DNA of 64,000 nucleotides from Flavobacterium sp. SLB02 (GCF_009664855.1 NZ_CP045928.1:825079-889078), one strand, 5' to 3'. Shown: positions 44,999 through 54,311, numbered from the stretch's first letter. Numbers and translations are program-made. The notes: generated by a model not told the origin, from the letters alone.

Positions 44999-46210
44999 TT
45001 ACACTAATTCTCCTCTAAACGCCTTTTGCAGTAAGCAATTGAGCAAATCTTCACTTTCTTTCAATTCTTTTTTCGCTAATACTTTTTGCTTTTCAATTAA
45101 AGTAATTTTCTCAGCAAATTCATTTTGTAAAGTAAGAGGAGGAACTGGTAATACTAATTTTTTCATTGAACCTACATTAAAATGCTTTTGAATACCCCCA
45201 ACAGATTTACCAAGAATTAGTAATTTACCTCTTTCCGAATTTAAAAAATAAATAAAAAACTTGGAATTCATTATATTTATATCAGGTCGAATTATAATTA
45301 AATCTATACAATTTACACCATTTAAGCTTTCAGGAATTATTGCAGCTGTTCCCGTATTACCTGTTCTTACAACTACAATATCTCCAGTTTTTAGAATTGA
45401 TTTTTTTAAAACTGATAAATGAGCTTCTTTAGAAAGTTGTACAATATTTGTTAAATCAATATGATTTTTTTTAATATTTAAAGAACGTAATGCTAATATG
45501 CCATTGTCAACATAATATGAAGCAGGTTTTATTACAATTCCAACGCTAATTTTTTTACATAGGTTTTCACCGATTTCTGTATTCCAACCTTTTTCATTTC
45601 TAACTGGATCTCCAAACATTGTTAAAAATATAGATTGTTCTAGTAAATCATATTCTTTTATCAATTGCTCTGTTTTATTTCTTAAAGACGCTGCATTATC
45701 TAAAATATTAGCAATTTTTTTTTGGATTTCTATTGGTGGAAGTGGGATTTTAAGTGATAAGATTTCATTCTTACCTATATTAATTTGCAACCCACCGCCA
45801 GCAAACATTCTGTAGTAATTTTTATGTATTGGATGATTTAAAATATATCTCAGATAAGTTTTATCAGCTTTCAGATTATCTCTAATCACTAATTTACCAA
45901 CACGTTGATTTAATAACCAATTTTTTCCATTTGTTTCTACAATAGTTGGAACACCTAAAATTTTTGGATCAGTAGCTAAATCTGTCATAGCAATTACTAA
46001 ATCACCATCACTAAGTAAATATTGTGAATATTTCTCTTTAAAATTATCAGGTAAAAAACGTTGGTTATACTCACTGTCAAATGATCCACCTGGTCTAATG
46101 TTACTCATCCTTAAACTTACAGTTTTTGAATACTCAACATAATCTTCCGATTTAAAAGCAAAACCATTTTTTAAATCACAGACTATTCTCAATTCTTTTA
46201 ATTCAATCAT
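44999..46210 (-). CDS. hsdS: type I restriction enzyme, S subunit
   Basis: A 403-aa specificity subunit with two target-recognition domains and two helical spacers (IEIQKKIANILDNAASLRNK, TLQNEFAEKITLIEKQKVLA in key parts). It ends in LLNCLLQKAFRGEL, typical of this subfamily. It starts 3 bases after hsdM stops and provides DNA site choice for methylation and cutting. Sequence differs from the S subunit in island A, so the two systems should have different sites. Confidence 0.92.
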   Translation of the reverse strand: MIELKELRIVCDLKNGFAFKSEDYVEYSKTVSLRMSNIRPGGSFDSEYNQRFLPDNFKEKYSQYLLSDGDLVIAMTDLATDPKILGVPTIVETNGKNWLLNQRVGKLVIRDNLKADKTYLRYILNHPIHKNYYRMFAGGGLQINIGKNEILSLKIPLPPIEIQKKIANILDNAASLRNKTEQLIKEYDLLEQSIFLTMFGDPVRNEKGWNTEIGENLCKKISVGIVIKPASYYVDNGILALRSLNIKKNHIDLTNIVQLSKEAHLSVLKKSILKTGDIVVVRTGNTGTAAIIPESLNGVNCIDLIIIRPDINIMNSKFFIYFLNSERGKLLILGKSVGGIQKHFNVGSMKKLVLPVPPLTLQNEFAEKITLIEKQKVLAKKELKESEDLLNCLLQKAFRGELV

Positions 46211-46213
46211 AAT

Positions 46214-47869
46214 TTAGTAAAAATTGAGTTTAGTAAATAATGTCTTTCTGTCTTTATCTAAATCAGAAATCCTATTCAATATTACTTTAGGTTCATCATA
46301 TTTCACTTCCTCGTATACAATTTCTTTATAACGGTTAATCGATAAGTCCCATTCGTTTTCTTTGATTTCTTTAAACGGTACTAAGAAACTTTGAGAGGTT
46401 CTATTGCTATAATCATGCATTAGCGTTTCATCCATAAAATGACTAAAACCTAAATTTTCTGGCACATCGCTAACTTGTAATAATTCACCGTTTTTACCGT
46501 GCATTTTTTTAAAATAATCACTTTTGTAATAGCAGTAGTGGTCGAGTATTTGTGGTAAATTGAATTTATCGTGTAATTTTTGCTTGGCTTCTAAATCCAT
46601 GTTTTCCAATGCATTTCCAAATGAAAAAGTTGTAAATAAATCTTCATCAACCAAAAGGTTTCTTTTGTCATCTAATGATTTTCCATCGGCTAACATGTCG
46701 TAAAACAAAACATTATCAGTTCCACCTGTTCCTGTTTTGGTAAAAATAATAATAGCTGTACTTACCCCTGCATAGGGTTTGAAAACACCACTAGGCATTG
46801 AGATTACGGCTTCTAGTTTGTTATTACCTATGATTTCTTCTCGGATACTTTTATATGCTTTTCCACTGCCAAATAATACACCATCTGGCACAATAACTGC
46901 TGCACGTCCCCCTGTTTTTAATTGACGTAGCATTAAGGCTAAGAACAATAATTCTGTTTTAGTGGTATCGGTTACATTTTTTAATCCTGGTGCAATACTT
47001 TCTTTATCGATTGTTCCTTTAAATGGGGGGTTTGCCAATATTAAAGTATAAGCATCAGCAACTTTATTGTCTTTGGAAACTGCATCAACGTCGATAATAT
47101 TTGGTTCTTCGATGCCGTGTAAATACAAGTTCATAGAAGAAATGCGTAGCATAGTAGCATCGAACTCTGTACCGTTAAACATCTTTTTGTTGATGTGATC
47201 AGCATATTTGTCTAGTTTGGTCACCTCATTGTGTTTATCAATGTACTCTTTAGCCGCAACTAAAAACCCTGCCGTTCCTACTGAAGGATCACAAATGGTA
47301 TCTTCTAGTGTAGGTTGCATTAGTTCAACCATCAGTTTAATGATGTGTCTTGGTGTACGAAATTGCCCAGCTGTTCCACCACCTTCTAATTTTGAGAGTA
47401 AGTATTCGTATATATCTCCTTTGGTATCTTGATTAGACATGTCGATATTTTCTAACTTCTCAATTACTTGATCGAGTACAGAAGCTTTAGAAATTCCGAA
47501 TGTCGCCCCTTTCATGTGTACGCTAAACAAGCTTTTTTCTTTACCTAAGTTCCTAATAAATGGAAAAATACCACTGACTGTATTTGTAAAAATATCATGT
47601 CTCGCAGAAACATCCATTTCTTTTAGATTTTTCCAACGGAAATTTTGTTGATTTACTTCGTCTTTTTCTCCTTTAAATGGAGCAAAAATAGGGGTGTATT
47701 TGAATCCGCGTAGGGCTTTACGCTCGTTGCGTATTTCAGTTTCGTCTAAGTCTTTTATAAAAATGAGGTAGGTTAGTTGTTCTACAATGGTCATTGTAGT
47801 TGGAACTCCACCGCTATGGAATATATTCCAGATTTGGTCTATTTTTGATTTTAAATCTCCTGTAATCAT
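46214..47869 (-). CDS. hsdM: type I restriction enzyme, M subunit
   Basis: A 551-aa N6-adenine methylase of usual HsdM length. Residues 1-150 are the HsdM N-terminal helical domain. SAM motif I is DPSVGTAG (194-201); the catalytic motif is LANPPFKG (NPPF 280-283). It lies 56 bases after the receiver-domain gene. This gap, against 3 bases to hsdS, leaves room for a separate promoter. A second methylase, fused to a kinase, lies just upstream. Confidence 0.93.
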   Translation of the reverse strand: MITGDLKSKIDQIWNIFHSGGVPTTMTIVEQLTYLIFIKDLDETEIRNERKALRGFKYTPIFAPFKGEKDEVNQQNFRWKNLKEMDVSARHDIFTNTVSGIFPFIRNLGKEKSLFSVHMKGATFGISKASVLDQVIEKLENIDMSNQDTKGDIYEYLLSKLEGGGTAGQFRTPRHIIKLMVELMQPTLEDTICDPSVGTAGFLVAAKEYIDKHNEVTKLDKYADHINKKMFNGTEFDATMLRISSMNLYLHGIEEPNIIDVDAVSKDNKVADAYTLILANPPFKGTIDKESIAPGLKNVTDTTKTELLFLALMLRQLKTGGRAAVIVPDGVLFGSGKAYKSIREEIIGNNKLEAVISMPSGVFKPYAGVSTAIIIFTKTGTGGTDNVLFYDMLADGKSLDDKRNLLVDEDLFTTFSFGNALENMDLEAKQKLHDKFNLPQILDHYCYYKSDYFKKMHGKNGELLQVSDVPENLGFSHFMDETLMHDYSNRTSQSFLVPFKEIKENEWDLSINRYKEIVYEEVKYDEPKVILNRISDLDKDRKTLFTKLNFY

Positions 47870-47925
47870 TGGGTATTGTTGATTGTAAAATTAATGGGAT
47901 ATTATTTAGTAGTATTCCTTTGAGT

Positions 47926-48849
47926 TTAAATATAATTGGGATAATTTGTCTTAACAAAGCCCGGAAACCATTCTAATATTTCCATCAGTAAAAAAGTATT
48001 TGAGAGAAAGGGAAGTTTCAATATTGCTTCTTCTGATAAATGAGAATATTCACTGGTAGATTCTTTTAGTTTTCTGAATGCAGATTTAATACTTTGAGGA
48101 ACAGCTTTATTTAGCTTATGCCCATTAACATCCCTGTCTTCCATGAAACGTGTGCACCATTCAAGATTGGGTTTATTATTTCTTGTATTATCAAAAAAGC
48201 TATTGTGCAAACAAGGTATGGGAGCGTTTAAAGTTTTATATATTGCTTCTAATAGGTCACGTTGTACATTTAAGTTTTTCTTTGCGTAGTCTTCATTTTC
48301 TAAAGCAGTGATAATCTCTATTAAGATTGGCTCATAAGATTTGTCAATTATATTTAAATCAAAAGGTGAAAAAGCTTCAGGATTCGTCACTTTTATTTTT
48401 CGTATTGGATTAAGATCGGATGCCGTTTTTATTTCGTTCATCAGTTCAATAAAGTCTTCATCCCTGTTTTTGTCAAAAACCTTTCCATTTGCAAAAGTTT
48501 TATCTTTAAGGACTTCAAGTAAATCATTTTTATCTTTCACGAAAGAAGGCTGCCCCGAATAGATAAACCAAGGTAAAATTATACTTTTCGCCTTTAGTTC
48601 GTTTAATACTTTTGCAACTTCACCAAATGCTGTTTGGTCTATATCAGTTCCTTTTTGCCCTTTTTCTTTAAAAAACAGACCGTCCAAAATAATAGCGTCA
48701 TAATCTTTGTAATTATGTCTTAATTCAGGAATACCTTCTTTCGAATTGGAATAACCAATTAGCTTTATATTTTCTATAATAGCTTTCTCTTTATCGATTT
48801 CAAATTCTTCATGTTGGTCATCGAACCATAACACTTTGTATATTCTCAT
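47926..48849 (-). CDS. receiver-domain protein paired with the methylase-kinase
   Basis: A 307-aa protein. Residues 1-130 look like a response-regulator receiver: VLWFDDQ (Asp10, Asp11), DAIILDGLFF with Asp56 as phospho-acceptor, and WFIYSGQPS at the Thr/Ser position. The C-terminal ~140 residues are helical and not a known DNA-binding output; I do not recognise them. Its ATG overlaps the stop of the methylase-kinase gene by 4 bases, so they are co-translated and very likely a cognate pair. Phosphorylation may gate the methylase or a nuclease. Confidence 0.75.
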   Translation of the reverse strand: MRIYKVLWFDDQHEEFEIDKEKAIIENIKLIGYSNSKEGIPELRHNYKDYDAIILDGLFFKEKGQKGTDIDQTAFGEVAKVLNELKAKSIILPWFIYSGQPSFVKDKNDLLEVLKDKTFANGKVFDKNRDEDFIELMNEIKTASDLNPIRKIKVTNPEAFSPFDLNIIDKSYEPILIEIITALENEDYAKKNLNVQRDLLEAIYKTLNAPIPCLHNSFFDNTRNNKPNLEWCTRFMEDRDVNGHKLNKAVPQSIKSAFRKLKESTSEYSHLSEEAILKLPFLSNTFLLMEILEWFPGFVKTNYPNYI

Positions 48850-51314
48850 AATGCAGGGATTATTGGAAATGTTAATTCCATAGTAGTTACAAACTCACTT
48901 TCTATACCTTCTGGCCCAGTTTCATCCGTGAAACTAAATTTGCCTTTGTGAATTTTCATTCCTTCATTTACAAACCAAACTCCAATGCCACTACCTGAAT
49001 TTATTCCAGATGAACTACCTTTCCTCGTGATTGAATTAAAAGTTATGTTTTCCGGAAGAGGTTTTCCTGTATTGCTGAAATCGATCTGAACAGTAAAGTC
49101 TTTAAAATCATATAATAATACAATCTGGATTTTGTTTTCAAATCCATTATTTATGCCTTTAGGAAATGCATGTTTCTCAGCATTTTCAATAATATTATCA
49201 AATATTTTTCTCAATAAATCTCGATCTCCTTGGATATATATACTTATTAAACCATCTTCTTTAATTGCATTTTCATCTAAATCAAGTGTAACAGAATAAA
49301 AATTTTTAGATCTAATTTTTAAATCTTCAAAGTATTCTTTCATAAAAATTAATAAGTCAAAAGATTCTATGTTTAAATCCATAAGTTCTATTTTGTCTCC
49401 CACTTGATTTACAGATTTTGTTATTGAATTTAAGTCTCGTTCAACTATATCTAAATATGTTTTTAATGTAGAATCTAGAGCTTTATTATTTTTCAGGTTG
49501 TAAAGTTCAGGAAATTCAGGTTCTACTTTTTCCTCAAGTATTTTTTGAATAATTTTATAAGCACCTCTAACGTTTTTGAGAGTGCCAGCAATTTGATGTC
49601 TTAAAAAGCTATTTTCGTCATTTACATTAATTTCTAGTTCCTTATAAACAGTTTTAAATTCTTGATCTCTTGTTGAAAGATATTTTCCAGCTTGATCAAA
49701 ATACTTTTCATTTTGTTTTTCTAAAGTTGGCAATTCAATTTTTATATTGAATAAATCCACTTTTCTAATCATTGGGATGACAGTGCCTATTTTGTATCTA
49801 TCCAACTGTTTGATTACATAATCTGAACTAAGTTCATTTATTAGGTAATTAATATTAACTTGGTTTTCATCAATTTTGATTGCAAATATATCATTAGAAA
49901 TATATATTGCTTCACCTTGATATTTAAAATAGGTGGGTTTAAGAGTTTTCCATCTAACAGCCACAAGAAGACAATCCTGTTCAATTTTTCTAATATTATT
50001 ACTCGGAATTTCTTTGGATTCTATTGTGTCTACATCTAAATAAAAGTTTACAATATCTTCCTTTAAATCTTTTATCTTAACAAATTTTGCAATTGTTTCT
50101 CTAACACTTCTTGTCCCAGATATGAATTTACTAATTTCTGATAATTTTGCACCCTCAAAATCTTCGTCGATCAAATATCGATTGACTTTTAGATTATAAT
50201 CGTTTTCTTTAATTTTAAAAAAATCAATGTTTTTGATAAAATCATATTCAATACTTGTTTTTATATAATCTAATAATCTTAAATCATCTAGAATTTTAGC
50301 CTTTTTATCCAATGATTTAATTGCGAATTCAGAAGCATCAACAAATTTGATAAATCCCTTATTTATTGGAACTTTTCTAAAAACGATTATACAGACTGGA
50401 ATTGCAGTATGTTTTAATATACCAGATGGTAGAGAAATTATGGTATCAATAAAATTATTGTTCACCAAATATTCTCTATATTGTTTATTGTTAGTCGTAG
50501 AAGTATATAAAAATGATTGAGGTAAAATCAGAATCAATTGCCCTTTTTTAGGGAGTTTTTGTAAACTTTTTTCAATTAAAAACATTTCGACAGATGAATT
50601 TGCTCCATTAGTAAAATGTCTTGGTATTTTAATTCCAAAAGGAGGATTGGATACAATTAAATCAAATTCTCCAAAACTCTTCCAATTTTCAATTGAATCT
50701 TCTAGTCTATAGTCAAAACTTTCAAGGTTATGAGCCATAAGGCGTAAAGAACCTAATGCCCATGTACGATGATTTATTTCTTGGCCATAATACCTTTGTA
50801 AAGGATGTAAAAATGAAGCAAAAGAGGCTAAGCCAGCGAAAGGATTATAAATTGTAGCATTATTGTCTAAGTCTGCTAAATTCATCATTAGTCGACTTAT
50901 TTCGAATGGTTGAATAAATTCTCCAGAGTTTTTACCCTGAACATTTGAAATCTTATATAAAAGGAAATCAAAAAGCTCAGGGAAAAATTCTCGTAAGTCC
51001 TTTTTATTTATTCTAAAAAAAAAGGATACAATATCACTTAATTTTTGTCTGGGAATATATCTGATAATTGAAGTGTAAATTTCTGCAATTTGAAAGTATT
51101 TACTATCTCTTTTATAATAATTTATTAGATCGTTGTGTATGTCAATATATTCATCTTGCAAAGTATCAAATAGACCATCTTTATAGCACGATAATAAAAA
51201 TAAAAGTACATGTAAATCTTCGACAGGAATAGAACTTCTTAAATAATCAAAAATGCGCCATATTTCGTTCGAAATATTTTTTATATGTTCATTGTTGTAA
51301 TACTCTCTGTTCAT
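48846..51314 (-). CDS. fusion of N6-adenine methylase, target-recognition domain and histidine kinase
   Basis: An 822-aa protein with three parts. Residues 1-380 are an HsdM-type methylase: QPFEISRLM, SAM motif I IYNPFAGLASF (155-165), catalytic VSNPPFGIK (NPPF 223-226). Residues about 390-540 are a single S-subunit-like recognition domain (KLSEISKFISG ... NIKIELPTLEKQN). Residues 545-822 are kinase-like: a coiled segment with LRHQIAGTL (His573), then a HATPase domain with NIIENAEKHAF (N box, Asn711), SNTGKPLP (G1) and GSGIGVWF (G2). It would read a DNA site and could signal by phosphotransfer to the overlapping receiver gene. No membrane segment. Confidence 0.85.
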   Translation of the reverse strand: MNREYYNNEHIKNISNEIWRIFDYLRSSIPVEDLHVLLFLLSCYKDGLFDTLQDEYIDIHNDLINYYKRDSKYFQIAEIYTSIIRYIPRQKLSDIVSFFFRINKKDLREFFPELFDFLLYKISNVQGKNSGEFIQPFEISRLMMNLADLDNNATIYNPFAGLASFASFLHPLQRYYGQEINHRTWALGSLRLMAHNLESFDYRLEDSIENWKSFGEFDLIVSNPPFGIKIPRHFTNGANSSVEMFLIEKSLQKLPKKGQLILILPQSFLYTSTTNNKQYREYLVNNNFIDTIISLPSGILKHTAIPVCIIVFRKVPINKGFIKFVDASEFAIKSLDKKAKILDDLRLLDYIKTSIEYDFIKNIDFFKIKENDYNLKVNRYLIDEDFEGAKLSEISKFISGTRSVRETIAKFVKIKDLKEDIVNFYLDVDTIESKEIPSNNIRKIEQDCLLVAVRWKTLKPTYFKYQGEAIYISNDIFAIKIDENQVNINYLINELSSDYVIKQLDRYKIGTVIPMIRKVDLFNIKIELPTLEKQNEKYFDQAGKYLSTRDQEFKTVYKELEINVNDENSFLRHQIAGTLKNVRGAYKIIQKILEEKVEPEFPELYNLKNNKALDSTLKTYLDIVERDLNSITKSVNQVGDKIELMDLNIESFDLLIFMKEYFEDLKIRSKNFYSVTLDLDENAIKEDGLISIYIQGDRDLLRKIFDNIIENAEKHAFPKGINNGFENKIQIVLLYDFKDFTVQIDFSNTGKPLPENITFNSITRKGSSSGINSGSGIGVWFVNEGMKIHKGKFSFTDETGPEGIESEFVTTMELTFPIIPAL

Positions 51315-51334
51315 AATTGATTTTAAATTCTCTG

Positions 51335-51342
51335 CAAATGTA
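51335..51342 (-). promoter_or_regulatory. -7 box of the methylase-kinase promoter
   Basis: Minus-strand TACATTTG is a perfect TAnnTTTG box, 20 bases before the start codon at 51314. Its TTTG is 10 bases from the operator-like site. Confidence 0.55.
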
Positions 51343-51348
51343 TATTTA

Positions 51349-51373
51349 TAGTGTGTAATATGTGTGCATAGTA
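51349..51373. promoter_or_regulatory. 25-bp operator-like site upstream of the methylase-kinase gene
   Basis: The right half TGCATAGTA is identical to the CBASS operator; the left half TAGTGTGTA is a weaker match. Identity over 25 bases is 19. It ends at the last base before the stop codon of the WYL gene and overlaps the expected -33 region, where a bound repressor would block RNA polymerase. Confidence 0.5.
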
Positions 51374-52375
51374 TTAATAATTCTTATATTGCTGTGTTAT
51401 TCTATCTAAAATTTTGGTTACTAAAGATTCTGGTGAGACAATTTTAACTTTTTCTCCAAAGGAAAGAATACGCATTTCTAACTCATAATTAATTACTACT
51501 TCAATTTCTACAAGTAGAGAACCGTCAGATTGCAATTTGTTTTTTTGCGTTCCGTGCAATGGTTTAGTTTGTACATATGGAGCCTGTTCTTTATTGAAAA
51601 GTAAAGAAACTTTTTCAGGTGATTTAACCGGATCTTTTGAAACACCGATAATCTCATCAAAAAACTCAAACCAATCAGTTTTATCTAAGAAATACTTTTT
51701 TCTAGAATTCTCAATTTTATGAATACGATCTAGTGCTAAATTCCATTGTGCCATTTGGTTGAATTCGTTGTAACCAAAAACAAACCAACGATTATTGTAT
51801 TGTTTTAAAAAATAGGGATGAAAAGTTACAATATATTCTGCCTTATTATAAGGAGCATAAGTAACTTCCAAAACAGTTTTATTTATAATTGCATTAAAAA
51901 GAGGAGTTATATACTCGTAACCTTTGTAATCGATATTGGTTTCCAATGAGATTACTTTTTGTTCTTGTTTTTTTAGTCCAAATTTATCATTTAGTAATGG
52001 CCCTAATTCATTAACCCATTCAAATTCTGGGCTACCTTCAAAACGCTGTAAAATTGAGATAGCATTTCTTAATTGCTTGGCTTCTGTATCATTCAATGGA
52101 CTTTTATTAATTGAAAAACTTTTATCACTATACCGATAATAATTTATACCATTTGAACCTTTAATTGTTTCAATAGGGGCTTCATATGCTGATCGCATAA
52201 ATGCAATATCTTTTCTTAGTGTTCTTATTTGTACTCCTGAACTCTTAGAGTCAAAATCTAATATTGCTTCGTTTACACATTCCAAAAGATCTTCAATACT
52301 GTATTCTCTTCCAAAATTTTGAAAGCATTTATCCAGTTTCTTGTATCTAATAATCTGGTGTTTAGTAGTAAACAT
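51374..52375 (-). CDS. WYL-domain transcription regulator (CapW/BrxR-like)
   Basis: A 333-aa regulator. Residues 1-65 hold a winged-HTH-like start with QIRTLRKDIAFM (as in YafY/DeoR types). The WYL domain lies at about 165-240: KTVLEVTYAPYNKAEYIVTFHPYFLKQYNNRWFVFGYN in its key positions, with FHPYFLKQYNNRWFVFG typical. The C-terminal WCX region follows. Such proteins repress defence operons and sense nucleic acid or nucleotide ligands. It is the first gene of the 18-kb minus-strand defence block. Confidence 0.88.
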   Translation of the reverse strand: MFTTKHQIIRYKKLDKCFQNFGREYSIEDLLECVNEAILDFDSKSSGVQIRTLRKDIAFMRSAYEAPIETIKGSNGINYYRYSDKSFSINKSPLNDTEAKQLRNAISILQRFEGSPEFEWVNELGPLLNDKFGLKKQEQKVISLETNIDYKGYEYITPLFNAIINKTVLEVTYAPYNKAEYIVTFHPYFLKQYNNRWFVFGYNEFNQMAQWNLALDRIHKIENSRKKYFLDKTDWFEFFDEIIGVSKDPVKSPEKVSLLFNKEQAPYVQTKPLHGTQKNKLQSDGSLLVEIEVVINYELEMRILSFGEKVKIVSPESLVTKILDRITQQYKNY

Positions 52376-52640
52376 GTTATAACAATTATAAAATTAATTG
52401 GATATACTTAAAAAAAAATAAGCCAAACAATTTGTAAATCTAATCGTTTTACATGAAAAAACCTATCCAAATAATCAACAGGTTTGAATCATTAAGCATT
52501 ATAGTTTAGGGTTCTATCGTATCTAGGAAAAGTTCTTATTCTTTAAAGATTCAAAAGCATATTAAATGAATAACCCTCAAGGGGGATGTGCTAATAAGAA
52601 TTGAGTTGGAAGCTAAAGATGCAAAAATATGTCCTTATTT
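52376..52640. other. promoter region of the WYL gene, no gene seen
   Basis: About 265 AT-rich bases upstream of the WYL gene. No copy of the 25-bp operator is present here, so the regulator may not control its own promoter through that site. Confidence 0.4.
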
Positions 52641-52676
52641 TTTTATAAAACCGCCTTTGCTTTTTAAGGCGGAAAA
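52641..52676 (-). terminator. terminator of the integrase gene
   Basis: CCGCCTT at 52651-52657 pairs with AAGGCGG at 52666-52672. On the minus strand it lies about 20 bases after the integrase stop and is followed by a U-rich run. Confidence 0.75.
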
Positions 52677-52693
52677 GGCACTGTTTTCAGAAA

Positions 52694-53891
52694 TTATCTA
52701 TATTTATCCATTAGTTTTTTCATGTCCATTTTTATGTTTATATCCAGCACCTTGGCATAATGTTGTGTCTGCATAATGTTTACATGCCCCATCATTGAGG
52801 AAACGTTTTCTATTCTGATGCCGTTTCCCAAAGTTATTGTTGTGGCAAAAGTATGCCGCGCTGTGTACCATGTTAGTTTTTTTCTGATGCCGCATAATGC
52901 TGCAATTTCCTTCAGGTATTCATTCATTTTCTGATTTGATATGGCAGGCAGAAGCGTTGGCTGCAAATGTTTGTACTTATTAATTATTCTGTATGCAGGA
53001 GGAAGCAGAGGCACATTTTCATGCATTGAGGTCTTTGTTCTGTTTGCCAGAATCCAGAGATCATTGTTGTTGTCAGAAACAAGATTGTCCTCTCTCAGAG
53101 CTGCGGCATCCGCTGGAGCATATCCTGTATAATAGCAGAATATGAAGATATCTCTTGTTTTTACTAATCGCCCTGCCGTAATTTCCTCTGTTTCTATCGT
53201 TTTTAATTCTTCAGGAGTCAGATAAACTGCGTCAGTTTCAAATACCTTACCTTCGTACAGTTCAAAGGGGTTTTAGTGATTAAGCCTGATTTGAGGGCAT
53301 AGTTGAAGGCAGTTTTGTACATGCGCATGTACTTTACCTGATTCCTATATGGCCATTAAAAGTGCTATGGTACCTCAGGAATAATTCCAGATTATTAATA
53401 AAATTGCCGCTTATTGATTTCCAGCCGATGTCATTTTTTTGATGTTCTTCCCTTATAAAATTTGACAGCAGGTCTTTAGACCGCTCATATTTGCTTAGGG
53501 TTGCACGGGGCCTTTCATCATGGTTAACTTTTCGGCTGAAAAAATCGATATGGAGTTCCAAAATCTTTAAGGCAGTAATTTTGTCCGGCGTTTTGCTGTT
53601 AAGTTCATTTTTGAACCCAGCGAGGGAAAAGTCGTCGTCTCTGCGGATCATTTCATTGAATTTTTTCTCAATTGCCAATTGGAAAGCATCCAGGCTTCTG
53701 CGGAGCGTTTTTTCTTTTTCCATTCTGAGCACACTTCGCAGCTTTTTTGTAAAGTCCCATCTTTCTTTGCTTATATAATGTCCGGTTGCTATTGTGATGG
53801 AATCATGTTCATGCCAGAGGCGTACATAAACCGGAGATTCATTTTTCCAGTTCAGTTTTCCGGGTTTAAGAAAAAAATAAATCTTCAGCAT
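52694..53891 (-). pseudogene. tyrosine recombinase (integrase) with two frameshifts
   Basis: The N-terminal 185 residues (53334-53891) hold the arm- and core-binding parts of a Bacteroidota-type integrase. The catalytic domain resumes as VKYMRMYKTAFNYALKSG in another frame, then shifts again at an AAAACCCC run near 53273 to PFELYEGKVFETDAVYLTPEELKT and runs on to 52694. Catalytic parts include TARHTFATTITLGNGI and MMGHVNIMQTQHYAKVLD (nucleophile Tyr). The first catalytic Arg position reads TGYAPADAAAL. The gene sits beside tRNA-Ser as expected for the integrase of island B. As it stands it cannot make a full protein. Confidence 0.85.
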
Positions 53892-54189
53892 GATCGGATT
53901 ATTTTCAGTTTGAAAAAAATAAGGATATTAAAGGTCTGAAAATTTTATCAATTTACCTATTTACGATGTTGAAAACGAGCTGAACAATACTTATTTTTTG
54001 AAGCAAGATAAGGTAGTTTTTTGTAAAAATAGGGAGACTCATAGGGACACAAAAATACGCCTTATAATTTCAGATTTTGAAAATCTGTAATTGGATAAAA
54101 AATAATTTGTCCAGTGTTTACGGGGTTAACAGGGGAGTGAATTATTTTGGATGCAGGGTTCGAAAATAAAAGCTCCGCCCTGAAAATAC
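53892..54189. other. right end of island B, no gene seen
   Basis: About 300 bases between the integrase start and the tRNA terminator. It carries a repeat pair at 54032-54050; otherwise I see no gene. Confidence 0.45.
54032..54050. repeat. direct repeat pair, probable integrase arm site at the right end
   Basis: GGGAGAC at 54032-54038 and GGGACAC at 54044-54050, 12 bases apart, with ATA before the second copy, as in the pairs at 13761 and 33765. Confidence 0.35.
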
Positions 54190-54219
54190 CGAAACCCCTA
54201 GTGTTTACTAGGGGTTTCG
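54190..54219 (-). terminator. tRNA-Ser terminator
   Basis: A 13-bp perfect stem (CGAAACCCCTAGT and its complement) with a GTTT loop, 7 bases downstream of the tRNA 3' end on the minus strand. Confidence 0.8.
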
Positions 54220-54225
54220 TTTTCA

Positions 54226-54238
54226 GCGGAGAAAGAGG
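54226..54238. repeat. candidate att site in tRNA-Ser, right end of island B
   Basis: GCGGAGAAAGAGG at the 3' end of the tRNA gene is repeated exactly at 33692 and, for 12 bases, at 13687. It marks the original attachment site. Confidence 0.65.
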
Positions 54239-54311
54239 GATTCGAACCCCCGGACCTGTTACAGTCAACAGTTTTCAAGACTGCCGCATTCGACCGCTCT
54301 GCCATTTCTCC
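54227..54311 (-). tRNA. tRNA-Ser (anticodon UGA)
   Basis: An 85-nt class II tRNA. The acceptor GGAGAAA (5' end at 54311) pairs with TTTCTCC at the 3' end. The anticodon arm reads CAGTCTTGAAAACTG with anticodon TGA. A long variable arm and the T-arm GGGTTCGAATCCC follow. CCA is not encoded. The gene is intact although islands are inserted at its 3' end. Confidence 0.95.
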
